Positions 8,237 to 16,987 of a stretch of DNA of 64,000 nucleotides are shown one piece after another. The stretch's first letter is position 1. The number at the start of each line of letters is the position of its first letter. The position numbers and the translations under genes are program-made. Location of the stretch: positions 124,001 through 188,000 of the forward strand of contig CACMYX010000002.1 of NCBI GenBank assembly GCA_902618015.1, given 5' to 3'. This DNA is from an uncultured Alphaproteobacteria bacterium. GTDB taxonomy: Bacteria; Pseudomonadota; Alphaproteobacteria; HIMB59; GCA-002718135. Below the pieces are notes generated by a model, which was not told where the DNA came from, made no database searches, and worked only from the letters and a program-made list of their open reading frames with translations.

Positions 8237-9814
8237 CTATACGACAGAAGAAATAAGTTTTTTAGTATAATCAGATTTGGGAGAATTAAATATATTTCTA
8301 CTAATATTTTCTTCTACAATTGATCCTTCTTTTAATACAATTATCCTATCTGATATTGCTTTGATAACTGTCATATCATGACTAATAAATATGTAGCTAA
8401 GCTGTAGTTGTTTTTGAAGTTTATTAAGGAGATTTATTATTTGATTTTGAATTGTGACATCTAAAGCTGATGTAGGTTCATCTAATATTAAAATTTTTGG
8501 TTCTAAAATTAAAGCTCTCGCAATTGCAATTCTTTGACGCTGACCTCCCGAAAATTCGTGAGGATATTTTTCAATTGTATTTTTATACTCTAATCCAACT
8601 TTATCTAATATATTTTTTATTTTTTCTTCTTTTTCTATTTTACTTATATTTGGATAATGAATTAACATTCCTTCAGAAATAATATCTTCTATATTCATCC
8701 TTGGACTTAATGATGAAAATGGATCTTGAAAAACAATTTGTATTTCCTTTCTTAGATTTAAAACCTCTTTTTTATTTAATTGACTAAGATCTTTTTTATT
8801 TATTTTTATTTTTCCTTTTGATTCTATTAAATTTAAAATTGCTAAAATAAGAGATGTTTTTCCTGAACCTGACTCTCCAACTATACCTATGCTTTCACCA
8901 ATTTTTAAATCAAAACTTACATTTTTAATTGCTTTTACATGGTCGATTGTTTTTTTTAAAAGACCTTTCTTAATAGGATACCATACATCTAAATCTTCAA
9001 CTTTTAAGATAGAATCTGATTTAAAATTTTTACTCTTTTTAATATTACTTTGATAGGAAACTAATTCTTTGGTGTACTCATTTTTTGGATTATTAAATAT
9101 GTCGTTATTTGATCCAAATTCAACAATTTTTCCATTTTTCATTACATAAATATAGTCTGATAATTTTTTTACTACTGATAAATCATGGCTTATAAAAACC
9201 AAAGACATTCCTAGTCTTGATTGTATATTTTTTAACAGTTCTAAAATTTGTAATTGAATTGTAACATCTAATGCTGTTGTAGGCTCGTCAGCAATAAGTA
9301 CTTCAGGGTTATTAGCTATGCTCATTGCGATCATAGCTCTTTGTCTTTGTCCACCCGATAATTCATAAGGATATATTTTTGGCCTTGATGCAATGTTATC
9401 TAAACCCACTTCTTTTAATAAATTTATAGTTTTTTTCTTTGCTTCATTATTACTTATTAAATTATGGGTTGTAATAACCTCCTCAATTTGTTTATTAATA
9501 GTGTGCAAAGGGTTTAAACTTGTCATAGGTTCTTGAAAAATTGTAGAAATTTTATTTCCTCTTATTTTTTGTATTTCACTTTCGTTTAATTTCAATAAAT
9601 TGATATTATTAAAAAATATATTACCATTTTTAATTTCAGCCCCATTAGGTAGTAGCTTTAAAATACTTAGTGCAGATAAAGTTTTGCCTGAACCTGACTC
9701 ACCAACTATAGCAGTAGTTTTTCCTTTTATAACATCTAGATTTATATTTTTAACTACTTCAATATTTTTATTAAATTCAATTGTAAGATTTTGTATTGAA
9801 ACTATTTTATCCAT
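8237..9814 (-). CDS. yejF: Oligopeptide ABC importer, duplicated ATP-binding subunit YejF
   Basis: A 525-residue protein with two complete ABC domains in tandem. The first has Walker A GESGSGKT at 38-45 and signature LSGGQRQR. The second has another GESGSGKT at about 315 and signature FSGGQRQR. Each is followed by Walker B with LIADEPT or LILDEPT. A single chain with two NBDs is the diagnostic form of YejF, which powers the YejABEF importer for oligopeptides (and microcin C in enterobacteria). It lies one base downstream of yejE and directly upstream of the TPR-methyltransferase. Confidence 0.95.
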   Translation of the reverse strand: MDKIVSIQNLTIEFNKNIEVVKNINLDVIKGKTTAIVGESGSGKTLSALSILKLLPNGAEIKNGNIFFNNINLLKLNESEIQKIRGNKISTIFQEPMTSLNPLHTINKQIEEVITTHNLISNNEAKKKTINLLKEVGLDNIASRPKIYPYELSGGQRQRAMIAMSIANNPEVLIADEPTTALDVTIQLQILELLKNIQSRLGMSLVFISHDLSVVKKLSDYIYVMKNGKIVEFGSNNDIFNNPKNEYTKELVSYQSNIKKSKNFKSDSILKVEDLDVWYPIKKGLLKKTIDHVKAIKNVSFDLKIGESIGIVGESGSGKTSLILAILNLIESKGKIKINKKDLSQLNKKEVLNLRKEIQIVFQDPFSSLSPRMNIEDIISEGMLIHYPNISKIEKEEKIKNILDKVGLEYKNTIEKYPHEFSGGQRQRIAIARALILEPKILILDEPTSALDVTIQNQIINLLNKLQKQLQLSYIFISHDMTVIKAISDRIIVLKEGSIVEENISRNIFNSPKSDYTKKLISSVV

Positions 9815-9815
9815 T

Positions 9816-10844
9816 CTAATTAAAAGTCTTTCTGGGATCTAAAGAGTCCCTAATTGCTTCGCCTACAAAAACTAATAGACCTAACATCAAACCCAAGGTT
9901 AAAAAACTTGTAATTCCAAGCCATGGAGCTTGTAAATTATTCCTTCCTTGATTTACCATTTCTCCTAATGATGCTGACCCTGGCGGTAAGCCAAAACCTA
10001 AAAAATCAAGACCTGATAATGCAGTTACAGAAGCGCTTAAACTGAATGGTAGAAAAGTAACAGTAGCAATAGTAGCATTAGGTAACATGTGCCTAATCAT
10101 TATTCTTATGTTCGAAACACCTAGTGCTTTTGCAGCTCTTATATAGTCAAAATTCCTTGCTCTTAAAAATTCTGCACGAACTACACCAACATAACCCATC
10201 CAACTAAAAAGTAATAAGATAATTAAAAGCCACCAAAAATTTGGTTGAATTACACTAGCCAAAATTATTAAGACATACAAAGTTGGAATGGCTGACCAGA
10301 CTTCCATGAATCTTTGGAAGAATAGATCAGTCTTTCCTCCAAAATAACCCTGTATTGCCCCTGCAGATACTCCTATAATCATCGAAAAAAATGTTAAAGT
10401 AAATCCAAATAATACTGATATTCGGAAACCATAAATTAATCTTGATAGTACATCTCTTGCTTGATCATCAGTACCCAGCCAATTTTTATTTGAAGGTGGT
10501 GAAGGAGCTGGAGCGGATAAATCTCTTATTATAGTATTATATGAATATGGAATTATAGGCATAATCATCCAACCATTTTCCTCAATTAAGTTTTTAACAT
10601 ATGGATCTTTATAATCTGCCTCTGTTTCAAAATCTCCTCCAAATGTTGTTTCTGAATAGAAAGAAAATATTGGATAATAAAAGTTTGAGTTATATTTTAC
10701 TAACAAGGGTTTTTCATTTGCAATAAAATTAGCAAATAAAGAAATAATAAACAAAAAACTGAATATCCAGAAAGAGTAATAACCTCTTTTGTTGTTCTTA
10801 AAATTATTTAGCCTTCTTTGATTTAATTTTGATAATTTCTTCAT
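9816..10844 (-). CDS. yejE: Oligopeptide ABC importer permease YejE
   Basis: A 342-residue inner-membrane permease. A lysine/arginine-rich N-terminus precedes the first membrane helix (about 25-45). A long periplasmic segment, characteristic of YejE, follows with [15 protein letters not shown] at about 125. Then come five further helices and the EAA-type cytoplasmic loop ([14 protein letters not shown]) that contacts the ATPase. The C-terminus ends SLDPRKTFN, a typical DppC/YejE ending. It overlaps yejB by four bases, fixing it in the yejABEF operon. Confidence 0.95.
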   Translation of the reverse strand: MKKLSKLNQRRLNNFKNNKRGYYSFWIFSFLFIISLFANFIANEKPLLVKYNSNFYYPIFSFYSETTFGGDFETEADYKDPYVKNLIEENGWMIMPIIPYSYNTIIRDLSAPAPSPPSNKNWLGTDDQARDVLSRLIYGFRISVLFGFTLTFFSMIIGVSAGAIQGYFGGKTDLFFQRFMEVWSAIPTLYVLIILASVIQPNFWWLLIILLLFSWMGYVGVVRAEFLRARNFDYIRAAKALGVSNIRIMIRHMLPNATIATVTFLPFSLSASVTALSGLDFLGFGLPPGSASLGEMVNQGRNNLQAPWLGITSFLTLGLMLGLLVFVGEAIRDSLDPRKTFN

Positions 10845-11944
10845 TGTCTTGATTCAAAATCTATACGTGGATCAATAATTGAGTACATAAAATCGCCAAT
10901 TATTCCCATAACCAATCCGAGTAATGAGAAAAAATAAAGTGTTGCGAATATAACTGGATAATCTCTAGTAAGAGCAGCTTCGTATCCTAGTAAACCTAAA
11001 CCATCTAAAGAAAAAATAACCTCAATGAACAGAGAACTTGAAAAAAGAATTCCAATAAATGCTGATGGAAAACCAGCAATTACTATTAACATTGCATTTC
11101 TAAACACATGACCATAAAGAACCTTTCTTTCTGTTAAACCTTTAGACCGTGCTGTAATTACATATTGTTGATTTACTTGATCAAGAAATGAATTTTTTGT
11201 TAAAAAAGTCAAGCCAGCAAACCCGCTTACCAGCATCGCAGTTAAAGGAAGTGCTAAATGCCAGAAGTAATCTATTATTTTTTGAAATAATGTTAATTCA
11301 TCAAAATTTTCAGAAAATAAACCTCTTAGAGGAAAAATATCATAAAACCTTCCTCCTGCAAAAAATACTATTAGTATTACAGCAAATAAAAAATTTGGTA
11401 TTGCATAACCAATTGTTACAATTGAACTTGATACTATATCAAACTTTGATCCATCCTTTATCGCTTTTCTTATACCAAGAGGAATAGATATTAAGTATAC
11501 TAATAAAGTTGTCCATAAACCAAGTGATATTGAAACTGGCATTTTATCTAAAACGATAGAAGTAACTTTTTGATCTCTAAAAAAACTTTCTCCAAAATCA
11601 AAGGTTAAATAATCTTTTAACATTTTGATAAAACGTTGATGTGCTGGTTTGTCCATTCCATACATCTTTTCTATTTCTTTTATAATATCTGGATCGAGGC
11701 CTTGTGCTCCTCTATATTTACTATCATTAACTGATGTAGAATTATCTCGATTAAACTCTAAAGTTTCACCTTCGCCACCGCCAGAAAATCGTGCTGTTGA
11801 TTCAACAGCTGTACCAGTCATTTGTGCAATCATTTGTTCTACTGGGCCACCTGGAACAATTTGAATTATTGCAAAATTTATAACCATTATTCCAAAAAGA
11901 GTTGGGATAATTAAAAGAAGTCTTTTTATTAAGTACGCACCCAT
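10841..11944 (-). CDS. yejB: Oligopeptide ABC importer permease YejB
   Basis: A 367-residue permease. The N-terminus [19 protein letters not shown] is the first membrane helix, followed by the family motif IVPGGPVE and a periplasmic insert with [19 protein letters not shown] (about 80-100). Five further helices and the EAA-type loop [16 protein letters not shown] complete the DppB/YejB fold. The extended region between helix 1 and the GMDKP motif is typical of YejB and sets it apart from DppB. The gene lies between yejA and yejE. It is expected to form the transmembrane heterodimer with YejE. Confidence 0.95.
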   Translation of the reverse strand: MGAYLIKRLLLIIPTLFGIMVINFAIIQIVPGGPVEQMIAQMTGTAVESTARFSGGGEGETLEFNRDNSTSVNDSKYRGAQGLDPDIIKEIEKMYGMDKPAHQRFIKMLKDYLTFDFGESFFRDQKVTSIVLDKMPVSISLGLWTTLLVYLISIPLGIRKAIKDGSKFDIVSSSIVTIGYAIPNFLFAVILIVFFAGGRFYDIFPLRGLFSENFDELTLFQKIIDYFWHLALPLTAMLVSGFAGLTFLTKNSFLDQVNQQYVITARSKGLTERKVLYGHVFRNAMLIVIAGFPSAFIGILFSSSLFIEVIFSLDGLGLLGYEAALTRDYPVIFATLYFFSLLGLVMGIIGDFMYSIIDPRIDFESRQ

Positions 11945-11983
11945 ATTGTGCTATTTTATATTATTTCTAATAAACTTTAATAA

Positions 11984-13810
11984 TTAGTTTGATGTTCTAT
12001 TTGACTGGACTGTTTCAAATTTATTCTGATTAATCCACCATGTATCAAAACCTAAAGAATATTTTGGTTTTATTTTTGGTTGATCAAAAAAATCCCAATA
12101 TAAAACTCTATATGATGAAATATGCCATTGAGGAATAACATAGTAATTCCATAGAAGAACACGATCAAGAGCTTTGGTTATTGTAACTAATTCTTCTCTA
12201 TCACTAGCATTAATTAGACTTTCAATTAATCCATCCACAGCATAATTTTTAATACCAACAACATTTCTAGAGCCATCAGTGTCTGCAGCATCAGAACCCC
12301 AAAAATTTCTTTGCTCATTACCTGGAGATAATGATTGTCCAAATGTTTGCACAACCATATCAAAATCAAAAGTTTCCATTCTTTTTTGATATTGAGCACT
12401 ATCGATTGTTCTTACCTCAGCACTTATTCCCAATTTTTCAAGATTATCTTTAAATGGAAAAACTATTCTCTCAAAAGCTGGTGACCGTAATAAGATTTCA
12501 AATTCAAAAGGTTCTTTTGTACTAGAATGTAGAAGTTTACCATCAACTAATTCCCATCCAGATTCTTCTAAAAGTTTTGAAGCTTCTTGCAATTGCATCC
12601 TCATATAACCTGAACCATCTGTGACTGGATTTGTATATTCTTCTGTAAATATTTCTTTTGGCAGTACATCAAAATATGGATTTAAATAATTTAATTCTTC
12701 TTTTGAAGGAAGACCAGAGGAAGCAAGTTCTGAATTTTCAAAAAAGCTATCTGTTCTTTTGTATGCATCAAAGAATAAATTTTTATTAGACCATTCAAAG
12801 TCAAAAGCAAAAGAAAGAGCTTTTCTTACTCTTCTATCTTTAAATTTATCTTTTCTAATATTAAATGCAAAACCTTGCATACCTTGAGGATTTTCGTGAC
12901 TTATTAATTCTTTTTTTATTAAACCTTCATTCACAGCGTTTATATCATAAGCAGTTGCCCATTCTTTTGATGAATTTTCTGAGAAGAAATCAATTTCACC
13001 AGATTTAAAAGCTTCTCTTTCAATACCTCTGTCTTTATAGTAATCATACCTAATCCTTTCAAAATTATCTTTTCCAACTTTAATTGGTATTGATGCAGCA
13101 AAACCCCAATAATTTTGATCTAATTCGTAAGTAATTGATCTTCCACTATCAAACGATTTAATTTTATATGGGCCACTTCCAATTGGTATTTCTAGAGATG
13201 TTTCTTCAAAGTTTTTATTTTCCCAATAATGTTTTGGTAGTACAGGTAATTGACCAACAATTAATACTAATTCTTTATTAGTGTTTGTTGTAAAATTAAA
13301 TCTCACTTTATTTTCTTGCTCTTTAATTACTTCTTTTACATCTCCATAGTAGTATTTATAAAATGGGTGTCCTTTTTCCATTAGGGTATTAAATGTCCAA
13401 ACAACGTCGTCAGCTGTAATTTTTTTCCCATCGTGCCAATACGCTTCGTTTCTTAATGTAAATGAAACCCAGGATCTATCATCTGGCCATTCAATCGTTT
13501 CTGCCAATAATCCGTATTCCGTAAACGCTTCATCACTTGATCCCGTTGTTAATGTTTCATACAATCCGCCAATTCCGGCTGCTGAGGTACCTTTTAAAAT
13601 AAATGGATTAAAACTGTCGTAGGTTCCAATGGCACTTCTTACTATTGATCCACCCTTTATGGAATTTGGATTAATGTATTCAACATTTTCAAAATCTTCT
13701 GAGTATTTTGGATCACCATGCATTGCAATTGCATGTGAAATATTAGTATTTGCTTGTGCTTTTAATTGAAAAATTAGAGTAAACGTAAAGATCAATGTGA
13801 GTATTTTCAT
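11984..13810 (-). CDS. yejA: Periplasmic oligopeptide-binding protein YejA
   Basis: A 608-residue SBP_bac_5 family protein. It begins with a cleavable signal peptide (MKILTLIFTFTLIFQLKAQA, cut at about residue 20) without a lipobox. The mature part starts with the YejA-type segment ISHAIAMHGDPKY and holds the family motifs WHDGKKITADDVVWTF and IGSGPYKIKSF. It captures oligopeptides in the periplasm and delivers them to YejBE. It is the first gene of the yejABEF operon, 40 bases upstream of yejB and 41 bases after hisN, so it could be transcribed together with hisN. Confidence 0.95.
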   Translation of the reverse strand: MKILTLIFTFTLIFQLKAQANTNISHAIAMHGDPKYSEDFENVEYINPNSIKGGSIVRSAIGTYDSFNPFILKGTSAAGIGGLYETLTTGSSDEAFTEYGLLAETIEWPDDRSWVSFTLRNEAYWHDGKKITADDVVWTFNTLMEKGHPFYKYYYGDVKEVIKEQENKVRFNFTTNTNKELVLIVGQLPVLPKHYWENKNFEETSLEIPIGSGPYKIKSFDSGRSITYELDQNYWGFAASIPIKVGKDNFERIRYDYYKDRGIEREAFKSGEIDFFSENSSKEWATAYDINAVNEGLIKKELISHENPQGMQGFAFNIRKDKFKDRRVRKALSFAFDFEWSNKNLFFDAYKRTDSFFENSELASSGLPSKEELNYLNPYFDVLPKEIFTEEYTNPVTDGSGYMRMQLQEASKLLEESGWELVDGKLLHSSTKEPFEFEILLRSPAFERIVFPFKDNLEKLGISAEVRTIDSAQYQKRMETFDFDMVVQTFGQSLSPGNEQRNFWGSDAADTDGSRNVVGIKNYAVDGLIESLINASDREELVTITKALDRVLLWNYYVIPQWHISSYRVLYWDFFDQPKIKPKYSLGFDTWWINQNKFETVQSNRTSN

Positions 13811-13851
13811 ACTTATAATATATGTCTATTTATTAAAAATTAAAATAAATT

Positions 13852-14625
13852 TTAGTTTATTAATTTAATTATTTCATCATGAAGAGAGCTTGTACTGGAG
13901 GCAACTAAACTGCCATCTGAGTCTAGCGATATATCTTGTCCAAACTTATCCGTAATTACTCCACCAGCTCCTTCAATTACATTTACAAGAGCCATATAAT
14001 CATGCACTTTTAATGTATCTTCTAAAACAATATCAATTAAACCTGAGGCTAACATCCCATACATATAACAATCACCACCAAGTCTATAGTATCTTGATTT
14101 TTCTTTGAGTAATTCTAACCCTTTTCTAATATGAGGTTCATCAAAATATAATCCAGATGTAAAAAGATAGGCATCTTTGATTTGTTTAATTGCGGAAGTT
14201 TGAACATCTTTTCCATTATATTTTGTGTGTTGATTTTTTATTCCCATCCATCGCTCATTGTGTGCTGGACAATTAATAATTCCTAAAACTGGTTTTTTGT
14301 TATGAAGTAATGCAATTAAATTACCAAAATCTTTATGTCCTGCTATATAACTTCTTGTCCCATCTATAGGATCTAATACCCATAAAAATTCAGAGTCTAT
14401 TTTTTCATTTTCATACTCTTCACCTAAAATTCCATGATGTGGATATTCTTTTCTTATTTTCTCTCTTAATACTTGTTCTGTTTCTTTATCTGCTAAAGTT
14501 ACAGGACTTTCATCATCTTTAATTTCTATTTCAATTTTGTTTCTAAAATAATGCATTGAAGTTTTAGATGCATCATCGGCTAAAGAGTTTGCAAATTTTG
14601 AAAACTCTTCCGTGTTTAAAATCAT
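13852..14625 (-). CDS. hisN: Histidinol-phosphatase, inositol-monophosphatase family
   Basis: A 257-residue protein of the IMPase superfamily. Metal-binding motifs are ILGEE (about 66-70) and DPIDGT (85-90), with the second half of the site in the segment KVHDYMALVNVIEGAGG near 220. The length and the GEEYE...LWVLDPIDGTRSYIAGH pattern match HisN, the alphaproteobacterial histidinol-phosphatase, better than SuhB. CysQ or another IMPase member remains possible. It follows the cytochrome c gene by nine bases on the same strand and precedes yejA. The cluster looks like neighbouring rather than functional grouping. Confidence 0.82.
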   Translation of the reverse strand: MILNTEEFSKFANSLADDASKTSMHYFRNKIEIEIKDDESPVTLADKETEQVLREKIRKEYPHHGILGEEYENEKIDSEFLWVLDPIDGTRSYIAGHKDFGNLIALLHNKKPVLGIINCPAHNERWMGIKNQHTKYNGKDVQTSAIKQIKDAYLFTSGLYFDEPHIRKGLELLKEKSRYYRLGGDCYMYGMLASGLIDIVLEDTLKVHDYMALVNVIEGAGGVITDKFGQDISLDSDGSLVASSTSSLHDEIIKLIN

Positions 14626-14634
14626 TACTTAAAT

Positions 14635-15180
14635 TTATGGGAGTGGTGCTGGATTATCTGAGTGTTCTCTTAGGAAATAAACTAAGTCTGCTCTGTCTTT
14701 TACTTTTTTCAAACCTGCAAAGTTCATTTTTGTTCCTTTTATATATTTTTTTGGCTTATATAAAAATTCTGCCAATTCTTCATACCCCCATTCTCCACCG
14801 TATTCCGCTAAAGCTTTAGAGTATGCAAAACCTTCAACATTTGCTTTTGGTCTGTTAATGATATTCCATAAGTGAGGGCCCACTTTATTGGCACTACCCT
14901 TCTCATAATTATGGCATGTTGCACATTTCTTGAATAATTTTTCTCCATTATCAAGAGAAGCACTTGCTAGTAAAATAGAAACTGGTTCAATTACCTCTTC
15001 TTTTTTTTCTACTACTCCTATACCATTAGAATCCTCTGGGACATCTATTTTATAAGCAGTTTCTTTTTTCTCATCATGATCAATATCAATGACTAAGTCT
15101 CCAAAATGGCCGATAAGGGTAACAATTAAGACTGCTAATATAATTGATGCTAAAATTTTATTAACTTCAAGCCCAGACAT
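14635..15180 (-). CDS. Membrane-anchored cytochrome c (CycM/c552 type)
   Basis: A 181-residue protein starting MSGLEVNKIL. One N-terminal membrane anchor (about 8-28) is followed by an acidic linker and a class I cytochrome c domain. Heme attachment is CATCH at 86-90, and the likely axial methionine is M152 in GTKMNF. The MSGLEVNK start and overall layout match CycM-like cytochromes of alphaproteobacteria, which carry electrons from the bc1 complex to aa3 oxidase on the periplasmic side. The frame is open up to 15462, but the added part is antisense to kdsB and unlike the family, so I place the start at 15180. Confidence 0.92.
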   Translation of the reverse strand: MSGLEVNKILASIILAVLIVTLIGHFGDLVIDIDHDEKKETAYKIDVPEDSNGIGVVEKKEEVIEPVSILLASASLDNGEKLFKKCATCHNYEKGSANKVGPHLWNIINRPKANVEGFAYSKALAEYGGEWGYEELAEFLYKPKKYIKGTKMNFAGLKKVKDRADLVYFLREHSDNPAPLP

Positions 15181-15271
15181 GTATAAGTACATATACAGAT
15201 TTTTTAGAAGAAAGAATATATTTGTCGTAAGTATGAAATTTAAATTCTCTTGCTTAATTGTCGCATAAATT

Positions 15272-16006
15272 ATGAAAAGCGTAGTAATTATACCCTCACG
15301 AATGGCCTCCACTAGACTGCCAGGCAAACCATTAATGGAGATAAATGGTATTCCAATGATACAAAGAGTATGGCAACAAGCAATTGAATCAAATATTGGA
15401 GAAGTCTTTGTTGCTTGCTCGGAAATTGAAGTGCATGATTTAATAGTAAATAATGGTGGCAAAGCTATTATGACAGATCCAAATCTCCCCTCTGGAACTG
15501 ATAGAGTTCACTCCGCTTTTTTAAAGATAAAAAATAACAAAGATATTGATCTAATAATCAATCTACAAGGTGATATGCCTCTTATAAATCCAGAACATAT
15601 TCTTAAAGTTACTGACCCAATAAAAAGAAATTTTACTATTGGTACACTCGCAACAAACTTAAATGATAATGAATTAAATAATCCCAATGTAACAAAAGTT
15701 GAAGTTGATTTTAAAAAAAATGAAATAGCGCAGGCGTTAAGTTTTTATAGAGAAGTTACGATAGAAAATAAAAACTTATACCATCACGTTGGTATCTATA
15801 GTTATACTCCAGATTCAATAAATACATTTATCAATCTACCTAAATCAAAAAATGAAATAGATCTAAGCTTAGAACAAATGAGAGCTATGGATTCTAACAT
15901 TCCAATTGGAGTTATGTATGTTCCTGAAGTTCCAATGAGTGTAGATACAAAAGAGGATTTAATAAATATTGAAACTAATATAAGAGAGTACAATGATAAA
16001 AGTTGA
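15272..16006 (+). CDS. kdsB: CMP-KDO synthetase (3-deoxy-manno-octulosonate cytidylyltransferase)
   Basis: A 244-residue cytidylyltransferase. N-terminal IPSRMASTRLPGKPL is the nucleotide-binding signature, and LINLQGDMPLI near residue 93 is the second family motif. It activates KDO with CTP for LPS inner-core synthesis in the cytoplasm. It is divergent from the cytochrome c gene across about 90 bases and overlaps pheA by 14 bases, so the two are probably one transcript. Presence of kdsB indicates a Gram-negative outer membrane with KDO. Confidence 0.95.
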   Translation: MKSVVIIPSRMASTRLPGKPLMEINGIPMIQRVWQQAIESNIGEVFVACSEIEVHDLIVNNGGKAIMTDPNLPSGTDRVHSAFLKIKNNKDIDLIINLQGDMPLINPEHILKVTDPIKRNFTIGTLATNLNDNELNNPNVTKVEVDFKKNEIAQALSFYREVTIENKNLYHHVGIYSYTPDSINTFINLPKSKNEIDLSLEQMRAMDSNIPIGVMYVPEVPMSVDTKEDLINIETNIREYNDKS

Positions 16007-16835
16007 TAGTTTTTCATTTCAAGGTGTAAATGGTGCTTATAGTGAACAAGCTGGAAAAAATATTTTTCCAAACGCAAAAAGTATACCGTGTGCAACTTTT
16101 GAAGATATGTTTGAACATGTTAGATCAGGAAAATCAGAAGCAGCAATGGTTCCAATAGAAAACTCACTTGCAGGAAGAGTAGCGGATACTCAAAGATTGA
16201 TACCCGACTCTAATTTAAAAATAACTTATGAATATTTTCATGAGGTAAATCATAACTTACTTGGAATTAGAGGTGCAAAAATCTCAGATATCAAAAGAAT
16301 AAGAAGTCATGAACAGGGAATTGCTCAATGTCGAAATAAAATTTTAAAACTAGATAAACAAATGATTGTTGAAGCTGATACAGCTGGATCTGCTAAACTA
16401 ATTTCAGAGATAAACAATATTGAAGATGCTGCTATCGCATCTGCACTTGCTGCTAAGATCTATGATCTTGAAATTTTGGAAAAAAGTTTCCAAGATAACC
16501 AAAATAATGTAACCCGATTTCTTGTTATGCAAAAAAATTTATTAGATATAAATCCAGATAATAAGGATATTCTTACAACATTAGTATTTACAGTTAGAAG
16601 TATTCCAGCGGTTTTATATAAATGTCTTGGTGGATTTGCTAGTAATGGTGTTAATATAACTAAGCTAGAGAGTTACATTCACCCACAGGGTTTTGATGTT
16701 GCACAATTTTATGTTGATTTTGAGGGACATCCTGAAAATACATCTGTAAAATTAGCATTAGAAGAGATGAAATTTTTTTGTAAGAAGATAGAAATCCTTG
16801 GAGTATATGAGAAATCTTCATTCAGGAAAAAATAG
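15993..16835 (+). CDS. pheA: Prephenate dehydratase
   Basis: A 280-residue single-function enzyme. The catalytic domain begins FQGVNGAYSEQAG and holds VPIENSLAGRV; the NNVTRFLV segment carries the TRF motif essential for dehydratase activity. The C-terminus is an ACT domain (about 190-270) with the GVNITKLESYIHP regulatory segment that binds phenylalanine in relatives. It makes phenylpyruvate from prephenate. No chorismate mutase domain is fused, as is usual in alphaproteobacteria. It overlaps the end of kdsB. SRP RNA begins about 55 bases downstream. Confidence 0.96.
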   Translation: MIKVDSFSFQGVNGAYSEQAGKNIFPNAKSIPCATFEDMFEHVRSGKSEAAMVPIENSLAGRVADTQRLIPDSNLKITYEYFHEVNHNLLGIRGAKISDIKRIRSHEQGIAQCRNKILKLDKQMIVEADTAGSAKLISEINNIEDAAIASALAAKIYDLEILEKSFQDNQNNVTRFLVMQKNLLDINPDNKDILTTLVFTVRSIPAVLYKCLGGFASNGVNITKLESYIHPQGFDVAQFYVDFEGHPENTSVKLALEEMKFFCKKIEILGVYEKSSFRKK

Positions 16836-16877
16836 GATTTTTTGAAAAGTCTATTTATATTTTATTTACATTAATGT

Positions 16878-16883
16878 TATATT
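16878..16883 (+). promoter_or_regulatory. Candidate -10 element for SRP RNA
   Basis: TATATT ends six bases before the inferred 5' end of the SRP RNA, the spacing expected for a sigma70-type -10 box. No convincing -35 hexamer lies 16-18 bases upstream in this AT-rich stretch, so the assignment is weak and rests mainly on position. Confidence 0.35.
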
Positions 16884-16889
16884 GCTACA

Positions 16890-16977
16890 GGGAGGATTGA
16901 GGGCAAATAAATTGCTAATCCAGTCAGATCTGAAAAGAAGCAGCTGTAACAATCTTGTTTGGGTCTCAACTCCTTCC
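16890..16977 (+). ncRNA. ffs: Signal recognition particle RNA (4.5S type)
   Basis: About 88 bases form a long hairpin. The 5' strand GGGAGGA-TTGAG pairs with CTCAA-CTCCTTCC at the 3' end with one bulged base. Near the tip, TCAGATCTGAAAAGAAGCAGC aligns over its length with the universal SRP RNA helix 8 (AAGAAGCAGC is the asymmetric-loop signature). The tetraloop is GAAA at 16932-16935, closed by CT/AG, where most bacteria have GGAA. Position directly upstream of dnaX is where alphaproteobacteria carry this gene. The RNA scaffolds Ffh and directs ribosomes to FtsY. Ends are estimated from base pairing. Confidence 0.9.
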
Positions 16978-16987
16978 ATTGATTATA

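Noticed and set aside
15181..15462. N-terminal extension of the cytochrome c reading frame
   Set aside because: The frame is open to 15462, but this part is antisense to the start of kdsB and unlike cytochromes; MSGLEVNK at 15180 is the expected start.
16955..16987. Upstream ATG for dnaX
   Set aside because: It lies within the 3' strand of the SRP RNA and adds eleven residues not seen at the start of the family.
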